In this document: positions 1 through 7,566 of the stretch, piece after piece
Numbering within the stretch: position 1 is the first letter of the stretch
Layout: every line of letters starts with the position of its first letter
Source of the DNA: JAGQVA01 sp033764335
Lineage (GTDB): Bacteria; Bacteroidota; Bacteroidia; J057
DNA length: 64,000 bases
Direction: 5' to 3'
Assembly (NCBI GenBank): GCA_033764335.1
Contig: JANRJC010000012.1
Span: 13,980 to 77,979, forward strand
The notes under the pieces: generated by a model
Database searches by the model: none
What the model was told of the DNA's origin: nothing
What the model saw: only the letters and a program-made list of their open reading frames with translations
Position numbers and translations under genes: made by a program

Positions 1-1289
1 ATTTCCAGTGCGAGGAAGTTTTGCGTGGCCGCTGCGCAATGCACATTCGCCATAAAGGAAACGGGGGTCCCGGCAAAATGCATTTTCATCGCGACGTCTG
101 TCTCCTCGGCATAATCGCCAATTCTTTTGGTTTCCAGAATACCTCCGGAAGTTCCCATGTCGGGATGCACAATGTCCACCGCATGTACATCGCAGAGTTT
201 GCGAAAGGCCTCTTTGCCAAATATGTCTTCGCCGGTGATGGTGGGCGAATTGATCGAATCCGTAATCATTTTCAACTGATCAATACTGTCCCAGGGCACA
301 AAGTCTTCCAGCGAAGCCAAACGGAATTTTTCAAGTGCATTGGCTACCCGGATACAATTGTTTACATCAAAATGCCCAAAATGATCCGCAGACAGCGGGA
401 TATCATATCCGACAATATTGCGAATGGTTTCTACATAATTAGAAAGCAATTCCAGGCCTTTATCGGTAACCTGTATCCCCGTGAAGGCATGTCGGGTGTT
501 TTGGTAAGAGAGGAAATCGTCGGCATTGTTGTCCTTAAAGCCGGGAATAAAGGGTGTGTTTACGGTCGCTCCCGGCACATCGCTGTAAACACCAATTCCA
601 GGGTGCATTTTCAGCCAGGTAAAACCCTGCTCTTCAATGCGGACTTTACAATCTGCCTTAAACTTTTCGACGTCCATATTTTTGGCGTTATGGGCAGGGA
701 TATAAGCATACAGTCGCACCTTGTTTCGGTATTTCCCGCCGAGCAGTTGCCATACAGGCACGTTATATGCTTTGCCGACAAGGTCCCACAGCGCCATTTC
801 TACCCCACTGACGCCGCCGGCTTTTCGGCCATGTCCGCCAAAGGGTTTGATGATTTTGAAGAGCATTTCGACATTGCAGGGGTTCATACCGAGGATGCGG
901 CTTTTCAGGAAAAGTCCGTATCGTGGATCGGCACCGTCACGTAGCTCCCCTAGCCCATATATACCCTGATTGGTATCAATGCGGATCAACACATTGCGAG
1001 CATTGGTGAAGGAGGTTCCGTTGGAAATGGTAACGTAGCGCATATCCGTGATCTTAAGGTCAGAGGGATTGGAAAGCCGGTTGACTTTACTTGTAGTCTG
1101 AGCAATGGTATCACTAATGGACATTCCCATCAGGCTGGTGATTGCCATGCCGCCCAAGGCGGTTTTTTTCAGAAAATTTCGCCGGGAATCACTGGTAGCA
1201 GGGTTTTCGATTTCCTGTTGAATAGCCAGCGTTTCTTCCCGCTCTGATTGTTTGTGATTAGCAATGATTTGATTGAGGATGTTTTTCAT
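1..1289 (-). CDS. Enolase-superfamily (mandelate racemase/muconate lactonizing) enzyme with Tat signal, 3' end outside window
   Basis: The frame is open from an ATG at 1287-1289 to the window edge, giving 429 codons without a stop; the C-terminus is missing. The N-terminus has a twin-arginine motif (SRRNFLKK, R36-R37) followed by a hydrophobic stretch, so export of a folded protein by the Tat pathway is likely. The body reads as an enolase-superfamily barrel, with the expected acidic metal ligands in order: Asp in LSADHFG (about residue 301), Glu in SLEDFVPW (about 327) and Glu in ITGEDIF (about 354). A late HPDMGTSGGI segment is typical of the mandelate racemase/muconate lactonizing branch. 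Such enzymes abstract a proton alpha to a carboxylate, often in sugar-acid dehydration; the substrate here is unknown. A terminator hairpin sits only about 13 bases before the start codon. Confidence 0.85.
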   Translation of the reverse strand, partial: MKNILNQIIANHKQSEREETLAIQQEIENPATSDSRRNFLKKTALGGMAITSLMGMSISDTIAQTTSKVNRLSNPSDLKITDMRYVTISNGTSFTNARNVLIRIDTNQGIYGLGELRDGADPRYGLFLKSRILGMNPCNVEMLFKIIKPFGGHGRKAGGVSGVEMALWDLVGKAYNVPVWQLLGGKYRNKVRLYAYIPAHNAKNMDVEKFKADCKVRIEEQGFTWLKMHPGIGVYSDVPGATVNTPFIPGFKDNNADDFLSYQNTRHAFTGIQVTDKGLELLSNYVETIRNIVGYDIPLSADHFGHFDVNNCIRVANALEKFRLASLEDFVPWDSIDQLKMITDSINSPTITGEDIFGKEAFRKLCDVHAVDIVHPDMGTSGGILETKRIGDYAEETDVAMKMHFAGTPVSFMANVHCAAATQNFLALE

Positions 1290-1301
1290 AAAGGAATAAT
1301 T

Positions 1302-1347
1302 AAAAAAAACCTGCGACCGGAGAATATGCGTAATCTCAGGTCGCAGG
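1302..1347 (-). terminator. Rho-independent terminator of the 1381-1779 lipoprotein gene
   Basis: On the minus strand CCTGCGACC (1339-1347) pairs perfectly with GGTCGCAGG (1310-1318). GAG/CTC can extend the stem inward. Eight T's follow directly (1302-1309). This is a textbook intrinsic terminator about 35 bases beyond the lipoprotein stop codon. It also lies just upstream of the next start codon at 1289, leaving almost no room for a separate promoter. Confidence 0.85.
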
Positions 1348-1380
1348 GTGATTAATCTTACTTACTTGGTGTTGGAGTCG

Positions 1381-1779
1381 TCAGGAATTGCCTTTGATAC
1401 CGCAAATTACGATCTGAGCCATCCGCTCATAGACCGGATTTTCCAGATCGCCGTTTCCGCAGGCACTCACATACACCATGTCTCCGCTAAAATCATAGTG
1501 GAAAGTAACTTCAACTTTGTCTCCTACTTTGTAAGAATCTTCCAGTTTAAAACTGGCAGGAAACACATCCTGATAGCGGTTGCCGGTTTCACTAATTAGC
1601 ACCAGGTAGAGAAATGGCTGGCTGGAGTTGTGTCCGGCCTCGCGATACTCTACCGCTGCCTGTGAATACAGATTGCAGGTTTCCGCTTTTTCTTCAGCCA
1701 GGGGCTGAACCAGCTCTTTCTGGGTGCAACCCCAGGATAATCCAATAATCAGAAGCGCGATGGGAAGCAGTACTTTCAT
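1381..1779 (-). CDS. Small hypothetical lipoprotein
   Basis: 132 residues. The N-terminus is a lipoprotein signal peptide: a short basic start, a hydrophobic core and a cysteine at residue 18 in LSWGC, so the mature protein is probably lipid-anchored in the envelope. The remainder is soluble, with a C-terminal half (YKVGDKVEVTFHYDFSGDMVYVSACG) that looks like a small beta-rich domain containing one further Cys. I do not recognise a family. It appears monocistronic: a promoter-like element lies just upstream and a strong terminator just downstream. Confidence 0.75.
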   Translation of the reverse strand: MKVLLPIALLIIGLSWGCTQKELVQPLAEEKAETCNLYSQAAVEYREAGHNSSQPFLYLVLISETGNRYQDVFPASFKLEDSYKVGDKVEVTFHYDFSGDMVYVSACGNGDLENPVYERMAQIVICGIKGNS

Positions 1780-1803
1780 AAGTATGGAGTTAGTTTATTT
1801 ATC

Positions 1804-1835
1804 CCAACTTATAAAATAACTCTCTGACTTGCAAG
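1804..1835 (-). promoter_or_regulatory. Candidate Bacteroidota-type promoter for the 1381-1779 lipoprotein
   Basis: On the minus strand CTTG (1832-1835) is followed after 20 bases by TAAGTTGG (1804-1811). This is one mismatch from the Bacteroidota -7 consensus TAnnTTTG, with the -33 TTG at the expected distance. The start codon follows at 1779, leaving a leader of about 20 bases. Assigned by motif only. Confidence 0.4.
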
Positions 1836-1872
1836 CAGTTTTGAATTATTGTTCCAACATAAACCTGTGGTC

Positions 1873-2859
1873 TTATTCAGGTTTATTTTTTTTAAATATT
1901 CGCTTACGGAACAAAAAGCTCTCTCGTGCAGCCTCAAGCGTTTTGTCGAGTTCATCTGAGCTATTTTTCAGGTTGGTCATGCTCTCCTGAAGCGTATTGG
2001 CAAAGGCGGAGTCTTTGAGCATCATGCCCATAGGCGCGTTGGGGTCATCCATGCCGGCCATGATGACCTGAAGATCCTTTGTGAGTTTATTGAGTTGTTC
2101 GGCCGTACGAGCAGCTTCATCAGCGGTTTTACTTACATCCACCAGGGTGCGATCCACACGGTTTTCATAACTGGTGTCGTTGAGGATGGCGCCCACCATT
2201 CCTTCGCCAGCATTGACTTTGGAGACCAGTTGGGTAAGGCCACGGGTTGCCTGTGCGGTATTGCGACTGGCAACGGCAGCGGAAGTGATACTAGCACGAA
2301 GTTCATCGTACATAATGGAGTCCTGAATAATTCCACCGAGACTACCTTTACCGCCTTGAATGTCCGTAAGAATGGTTTTGATGTCCGAGGTAATCGCAGC
2401 GAGATTGTCGTTGGTTACTTTGAAGGTGGCCATAAGCTCGTCCGTATTAAGGCCGCCCTGAGAAGCATCAATCATGTCGCCATCTTCGACTGCCAGGGAT
2501 TCTTCTGTGCCACCGGAAATGATGACGATTTTATTTCCCAAAAGTCCATCCGAACCAATTTTGGCGGTGGCGTCTTTTTTGATAAAATGCTGAAGGGTTT
2601 TGCCTACTTTCAATTCCAATAATACCGATTGAGTACTTTCAATCACTACATCTTTGACGATGCCGATTTTTACCCCGGAAAACCATACGTTACTGCCTTT
2701 TTGCAAACCCTGTACGTTGGTTACCCGCACTTGAAGGCGGAAAGTGCGTTCAAATACATTCTGCTGCCGACCCACGAGTGCCAAAACAGCGATAAACAAA
2801 ATCAATCCGACGAGCACAAAGCTGCCCAGTTTCGCTTGTTTGATTGTTTCCTGATTCAT
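1873..2859 (-). CDS. mlaD: MlaD-like MCE-domain substrate-binding protein of a phospholipid ABC transporter
   Basis: 328 residues from the ATG at 2859. An upstream in-frame ATG at 2934 would overlap the ATPase gene, and the sequence MNQETIKQAKLGSFVLVG at the inner start is the usual MCE N-terminus. One membrane helix (about residues 10-28) anchors the protein to the inner membrane. It is followed by a single MCE domain (FRLQVRVTNVQGLQKGSNVWFSG, then GSDGLLGNK). The long C-terminal part is helical and rich in Asn, Thr and Lys. MCE proteins form rings that carry phospholipid between membranes. The gene follows the ATPase and permease genes by short gaps, making one MlaE-F-D operon. Confidence 0.88.
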   Translation of the reverse strand: MNQETIKQAKLGSFVLVGLILFIAVLALVGRQQNVFERTFRLQVRVTNVQGLQKGSNVWFSGVKIGIVKDVVIESTQSVLLELKVGKTLQHFIKKDATAKIGSDGLLGNKIVIISGGTEESLAVEDGDMIDASQGGLNTDELMATFKVTNDNLAAITSDIKTILTDIQGGKGSLGGIIQDSIMYDELRASITSAAVASRNTAQATRGLTQLVSKVNAGEGMVGAILNDTSYENRVDRTLVDVSKTADEAARTAEQLNKLTKDLQVIMAGMDDPNAPMGMMLKDSAFANTLQESMTNLKNSSDELDKTLEAARESFLFRKRIFKKNKPE

Positions 2860-2881
2860 ATAACTTGTTCGGTTTTCGTAA

Positions 2882-3664
2882 TCAATATTCAAAAAATGGT
2901 CGTATCCTCGGGTCTTCAGCCTCCGAAAGATCATTATAAGTTCCTCTTAATACAAATTCCCCTTCATACATAAAATTGATACGGTTGCTGGTCATCCGGG
3001 CACAGGTAATGTCGTGGGTAATAATAATGGAAGAGGTATGGTATGTTTCCTGCACACTGAGGATAAGCTCGTTGATTTCGCCTGCGGTAATCGGATCAAG
3101 CCCCGCCGTAGGTTCATCATAGAGCATAATCGTCGGGTTTAGAATCAATGTACGGGCAATACCCACTCGCTTTTGCATACCTCCGGAAAGTTCAACCGGC
3201 ATAAGATCTATGGCATACAAAAGCCCTACATTGCTCAGGGCTTCCTCCACCCGGTCGTTGATTTCCGCCTGGTTTAAACCGGGTTCGTTGCGTTTGAGGG
3301 GGAATTCCAGGTTTTCTCGCACATTCATCGAATCGTAAAGCGCCGACATCTGAAAAGAAAAACCAATTCTTTTTCGAAGATCATTGATCGCAAAAGAATT
3401 CATGGACGTAACATCGCGACCCATTACCCGAAGAATGCCGGAGTCGCTTTTCATCAGGCCGACAATACATTTGATCAATACGGACTTTCCGGTTCCCGAC
3501 CTTCCCAAAACCACCAGGTTTTCGCCTTCGAATAACTTCATGCTGATGTTTTTCAGCACGTGATTTTCGCCAAAACTTTTATTAAGGCCTTCTATTTCGA
3601 TGACCACCTCACGGTTTTCATAGGAAAAAGTACGGGTGGAACGTTGGTTCAGAATATGTGGCAT
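2882..3664 (-). CDS. mlaF: MlaF-like ABC transporter ATPase
   Basis: 260 residues. Walker A is GRSGTGKS (residues 54-61), the ABC signature is LSGGMQKRVGIARTL, and Walker B ends LYDEPTAGLDP, followed by the switch His in IITHDI. Sequence style and context match the ATPase of Mla phospholipid transporters. The first 20 residues precede the usual ABC start, so the true start could be slightly downstream. The gene begins 4 bases after the permease stop codon, implying translational coupling. The protein works on the cytoplasmic face with the permease and the MCE protein. Confidence 0.92.
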   Translation of the reverse strand: MPHILNQRSTRTFSYENREVVIEIEGLNKSFGENHVLKNISMKLFEGENLVVLGRSGTGKSVLIKCIVGLMKSDSGILRVMGRDVTSMNSFAINDLRKRIGFSFQMSALYDSMNVRENLEFPLKRNEPGLNQAEINDRVEEALSNVGLLYAIDLMPVELSGGMQKRVGIARTLILNPTIMLYDEPTAGLDPITAGEINELILSVQETYHTSSIIITHDITCARMTSNRINFMYEGEFVLRGTYNDLSEAEDPRIRPFFEY

Positions 3665-3668
3665 GTCT

Positions 3669-4484
3669 TTAGGAATAAAGCAGGTTTCTTACCAGAGTCA
3701 TAATCTGGAGGGTAAACAAGTCAATCACAAATACCATAAACATGGACAACACTACGGCAGAGTTTGCCGCTTTTCCGACGCCCACAGTTCCTTTTTGGGA
3801 ATTATATCCTTTGTAGCAACCGATAATACCAATGGCAAAACCGAAAAGTACCGACTTAAGCGAAGAGGCAAATATATCCTCCATTTTGATCGTACTGAAT
3901 GCCTGGGAAAAATACAACGGAAAGCTCACTCCCTCTCCTACATACACCGAAGTAAATCCGCCCATCAAGGCAATCATATCACAAAACATTACCAGAATCG
4001 GAATCATCAGCGAACAAGCCAATACCCGCGTAATAACCAAAAAGGTAAAGGGATTGGTGCCCGAAACTTCCATTGCGTCAATTTGTTCGGTAACTTTCAT
4101 TGAGCCTAATTCCGCGCCGATATTAGAGGCGATTTTACCTGCACCGATCAGGCCGGCAATCAGCGGGCCTAATGACCGTATTATCCCAACCCCTACCAAT
4201 GAAGGCAGCCAGGAAACGGCTCCAAAAGATTCCAGGCTCGGACGGGACTGCCGGGTAAATACGATACCACCGATATAGGCGGTAAAAGCAATCAATGGCA
4301 AAGTTTTATAACCAATCAGATAACATTGATTGATCACTTCTTTTAATTCGTAAGGCGGGTGAAACAGTTCCCGAAAAAATCTTACGATAAACTTATACAT
4401 ACCGGCAAGCTCGACCAAAAACTCGGTCCACCATTTGGGCCGCCGGTAGCGGGGTTTCATTTCCGTGAATTTACCACTTTCCAT
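3669..4484 (-). CDS. mlaE: MlaE-like permease of the phospholipid ABC transporter
   Basis: 271 residues with several membrane helices. It contains the hallmark MlaE segments: AYIGGIVFTRQ, then IGAGKIASNIGAELGSMKVTEQIDAMEVSGTNP, and a final helix with SAVVLSMFMVFVIDL. The start is either the ATG at 4484 or the ATG at 4460 (MKPRYRR); the second overlaps the upstream stop codon by 4 bases and is equally plausible. It forms the membrane core of the transporter with MlaF and MlaD immediately downstream. MlaB and MlaC partners are not present nearby, as is common outside Proteobacteria. Confidence 0.92.
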   Translation of the reverse strand: MESGKFTEMKPRYRRPKWWTEFLVELAGMYKFIVRFFRELFHPPYELKEVINQCYLIGYKTLPLIAFTAYIGGIVFTRQSRPSLESFGAVSWLPSLVGVGIIRSLGPLIAGLIGAGKIASNIGAELGSMKVTEQIDAMEVSGTNPFTFLVITRVLACSLMIPILVMFCDMIALMGGFTSVYVGEGVSFPLYFSQAFSTIKMEDIFASSLKSVLFGFAIGIIGCYKGYNSQKGTVGVGKAANSAVVLSMFMVFVIDLFTLQIMTLVRNLLYS

Positions 4485-6172
4485 ATTTTTCCATCTGCTT
4501 TGGTGAATATATACAATTCCCCGTATTGATCCTGACCAAACCGCAAATCTACTCTTTTGTTTCCGGTAAGACTCTCCAGGTTTTGGCTTTTTTCGTTTAC
4601 TTCAAGTTCCAGTTCAAAAATCGGTGCCTGCTTTCCGTTTTGAAGTTCATCTGCGTTTGCCATCATTAACCTTCCACTCACCACGTCACCAAAGATATAT
4701 TTTCCCTGTAATAAAGGCATTTTTTTGCCCCGGTAAACATAACCGCCCGAAATGGCACTGCCTTCATCATGATCAAACTGTAGTACCGGATAAATAAAAT
4801 TTCGGGACTCATCGCCTTCCGGCAAGGGATATAAATCGCCGATTTCTATATGATCCGCGATCCGAAAGGTTCCTTCGCGCTCACTCCATCCATAATCTCC
4901 CCCGGCAACGGCCAGGTTTAATTCTTCGATATTTGCCTGACCAATATCAGTTACATACATCTTACCATTGTCCATATCCCAAGTACTTCGGTGGGGGTTG
5001 CGAAAACCATAGATAAATATTTCTTTCACCACCTGCGGATCGGGATCTTTGGCAAAAGGATTATCGGGAGGTATCCCGTATTTGCCATTCCGGCTGTTAT
5101 TCCCTGCGGGGTTAATTCGGATCACCGACCCCCAGATTCTTCGTTTGTCATGACATACAAACCAATACCCTTCACCCGTAGAACCCCCATCTCCAATCCC
5201 CAGATAAAGCAACCCGTACTCCGGGTCGCCTTTTTTTGCCAAAGGATTAAAATTTAAGTCTTGAAATCCGTGAATGCCGGTTACCATATTCACCCGCATG
5301 AGTTCTCTTCCTGTACCGGAAAAATGGGGGGAAGAAGGATTCGCCTGTTTCCACTCGGTAAGCACCCATTGAAGGGTCACACGAAGAGAATCTTCAAAAG
5401 CAAAATCGGCAGGCGCAGTTTGGGGGGGTTCGGTATGAGTAGTATAAAACAAACCGTTGGAGGTGAAGTCGGGGTGAAAGGCAAAACTTCCCAAGCCGGT
5501 TCCGAGTCCGGGTTTTTCGATAAAATTTTTCCGCAACACGGCCATATCGAGAAATGTCCGCACAGAATCTCCCATAATTTCATAGAGTTTCCCTCTCAGA
5601 TCGTGAATAAACAACCGATCCGTGCCCGGCATGGGTAACATTTTATTGATTCTTGCCTGAGGGGGTTCTGCTGCAGAAGGAGGAACCTGAACAAAAGGTT
5701 CGACCACAAGATGAATACCGGAGGAAACGATGGAATCCGCAATCGGATCTCCAAGTGTATCACCCTTAATCACCGCGGTTTCCGCTGCCGCAAAAGTATG
5801 CATATAGGCCAATAAGCGAGAAATATCTCCCTCTGTCAGAAAAGGAAAAGGAGGCATGGGAATTTTGTATTCTGCTAACAGACTCACCGCACGAGCATCA
5901 CCTGCGGAAACCATTTGTGGAGAGTTGGTAATAAATGCGGCTAGCCAATCGGGGTCTTCCTGACGGGTTACGCCGGCAAGGTTGGGACCGATCCCTCTCT
6001 GTCGGAAATTGTGGCAGGCCGAACAATGCTGCTCAAACAATTCCGCACCCTGTGTTATGGTCAGGCTATCTGCGGCAAACTTCTCCGAAGAAGAATCGCC
6101 GGAAGAGTTTATACACCCGGAAAGCAGGACGATGACGATGAGGGTAAATGCGGGAATCTGATAATTTTTCAT
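4457..6172 (-). CDS. Cytochrome c-fused glucose/sorbosone dehydrogenase-like lipoprotein (PQQ type)
   Basis: About 571 residues from the ATG at 6172 (a second ATG lies at 6181). A lipoprotein signal ends in LLSGC. Counting from the 6181 start, a class I cytochrome c domain follows with CSACH at residues 53-57 and a distal Met in the MPPFPFL region. The rest is a beta-propeller of the glucose/sorbosone dehydrogenase type, with segments such as GTGLGSFAFHPDF, YLGIGDGG, YGFRNPHRSTWD and VTDIGQANIEE. Such proteins oxidise aldoses in the periplasm using PQQ and pass electrons to haem c. The sugar substrate is unknown, and PQQ dependence is inferred from the family. The stop codon overlaps the mlaE start, so the gene is probably co-transcribed with the Mla genes. 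Confidence 0.85.
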   Translation of the reverse strand: MKNYQIPAFTLIVIVLLSGCINSSGDSSSEKFAADSLTITQGAELFEQHCSACHNFRQRGIGPNLAGVTRQEDPDWLAAFITNSPQMVSAGDARAVSLLAEYKIPMPPFPFLTEGDISRLLAYMHTFAAAETAVIKGDTLGDPIADSIVSSGIHLVVEPFVQVPPSAAEPPQARINKMLPMPGTDRLFIHDLRGKLYEIMGDSVRTFLDMAVLRKNFIEKPGLGTGLGSFAFHPDFTSNGLFYTTHTEPPQTAPADFAFEDSLRVTLQWVLTEWKQANPSSPHFSGTGRELMRVNMVTGIHGFQDLNFNPLAKKGDPEYGLLYLGIGDGGSTGEGYWFVCHDKRRIWGSVIRINPAGNNSRNGKYGIPPDNPFAKDPDPQVVKEIFIYGFRNPHRSTWDMDNGKMYVTDIGQANIEELNLAVAGGDYGWSEREGTFRIADHIEIGDLYPLPEGDESRNFIYPVLQFDHDEGSAISGGYVYRGKKMPLLQGKYIFGDVVSGRLMMANADELQNGKQAPIFELELEVNEKSQNLESLTGNKRVDLRFGQDQYGELYIFTKADGKIWKVVNSRK

Positions 6173-6225
6173 ATTCTGCAAAAAACGCTGACAAATTAAC
6201 AGAATCCCTGAACAATCCCCATTTT

Positions 6226-7566
6226 CTATACAACTTTACCTTCTTTAGCAAATTCGCGGGCAATTCCTTCCATGATTTCTTCCCGCTTAAAAGTCGTACT
6301 ACCACCTTCCAGTGCCCGGAGGCTGGCATATTGAACGACATTCATGATATTGGCACCCGAAAGTTCATATTTCCCGGCAATATGAGAAAGGTTAATGTCT
6401 GGGTCGAGAGAGACCACGGAGGGAATGGCTTTTTCCCAGAGCTTCAGGCGTTCTTCCGGTTTGGGTAAAGGAAAATGAATCACGGATTGAAACCGCCGCA
6501 TAAAGGCCTCGTCTATATTTCCTTTAAAATTGGAAGCGAGAATCACCAGACCGTCGTAATCCTCCACTCTTTGCAGCAAATAGGATACTTCCTGATTGGC
6601 GTATTTGTCGTGGGCATCGCGGACATTGGTTCGTTTTCCAAAAAGGGAATCCGCTTCATCAAAAAAGAGTATCCAGCCTTTACTTTCTGCCCGGGCAAAC
6701 AGACCTGCGAGGTTTTTTTCGGTTTCACCGATAAATTTGGAAACCACCATTGAGAGGTCCACTTTATAAACATCGCGTCCGGTGTATTTGCCAAGAAGGC
6801 TGGCAGTCAATGTTTTACCCGTACCCGGAGGGCCATAAAAAAGGGCACGAAAACCCGGTTTAATGCGTTTTTTCATTCCCCATTCATTGAGGATCACGTC
6901 TCCGTAGGTAATCCAGCTTTCCAGTTCGCGGATTTGTTTTTGGGTTTGAGGATTTAAAATCAAATCCTCCCAATCCATGAGAGTAGTGATGTTTTTAGCG
7001 GGGAAATTTAAGCCAAATTTCGGGCGCGAAGCAGCACCGAGGGTAAATAGCTCCACATAGTCTTGCGAAAGGCGCAAACGCCCGCTGGTTTCAGGCTCAT
7101 CTTCTTTGGGTGCTTCAAGGTGCAGGATGTGTTCTCTTGAGAAAAAATGTTCTTCCGAAAAAATTTGCATCACCTCCATGCGCCGCTGAATACTGTCTCC
7201 GGCAAGGAGAAACAAAGCCGTTTCCCCCGTCGGCAAAAACCCCCGAAACTGTTGCCCTCGTGCCCCACCGATCTGTGGGAAATCGCCACCTTCGGGAATC
7301 GCGGCAGAGATAATAGCGTCCAGAAAATGGGGCTGAATATGCGGAGCCAGTGCAAGCAACAGCACGACATATTCTTCGAAGGACATCTGGTATTTGTCAA
7401 TAAAAATTGTAAAAGGAGTTTCTTCTCCTTCAAAAGCCGGAGGCGGGATTTCTCCCAAATGATTATAATCGGCCTTCTGGCCAAAATGTAGTTTCAAGCG
7501 GGTTTCTAACGCACGCGCCAGGTACTGCAAGGAGACTTCGATGGGTTGTACATTCATTTTTAACAA
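6226..7566 (-). CDS. AAA+ ATPase of the contractile injection system (Afp15-like)
   Basis: 446 residues, the last gene of the eCIS operon. The C-terminal half is one AAA+ module: Walker A GPPGTGKT (residues 245-252), Walker B ILFFDEAD (299-306), a sensor-1 Asn in ILASNFKGN, and the arginine pair in FMRRF. The N-terminal 200 residues are an eCIS-type helical domain. Every well-studied eCIS carries one such cytoplasmic ATPase (Afp15 in Serratia antifeeding prophage), thought to act in assembly rather than as a structural part. The start at 7566 overlaps the preceding PKD gene by 7 bases; an inner ATG at 7557 avoids the overlap. Confidence 0.92.
   Translation of the reverse strand: MLKMNVQPIEVSLQYLARALETRLKLHFGQKADYNHLGEIPPPAFEGEETPFTIFIDKYQMSFEEYVVLLLALAPHIQPHFLDAIISAAIPEGGDFPQIGGARGQQFRGFLPTGETALFLLAGDSIQRRMEVMQIFSEEHFFSREHILHLEAPKEDEPETSGRLRLSQDYVELFTLGAASRPKFGLNFPAKNITTLMDWEDLILNPQTQKQIRELESWITYGDVILNEWGMKKRIKPGFRALFYGPPGTGKTLTASLLGKYTGRDVYKVDLSMVVSKFIGETEKNLAGLFARAESKGWILFFDEADSLFGKRTNVRDAHDKYANQEVSYLLQRVEDYDGLVILASNFKGNIDEAFMRRFQSVIHFPLPKPEERLKLWEKAIPSVVSLDPDINLSHIAGKYELSGANIMNVVQYASLRALEGGSTTFKREEIMEGIAREFAKEGKVV

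Noticed and set aside
21..944. 307-codon plus-strand open frame at the left edge
   Set aside because: It is the shadow of the minus-strand enolase-superfamily gene, which has conserved metal ligands and a Tat signal.
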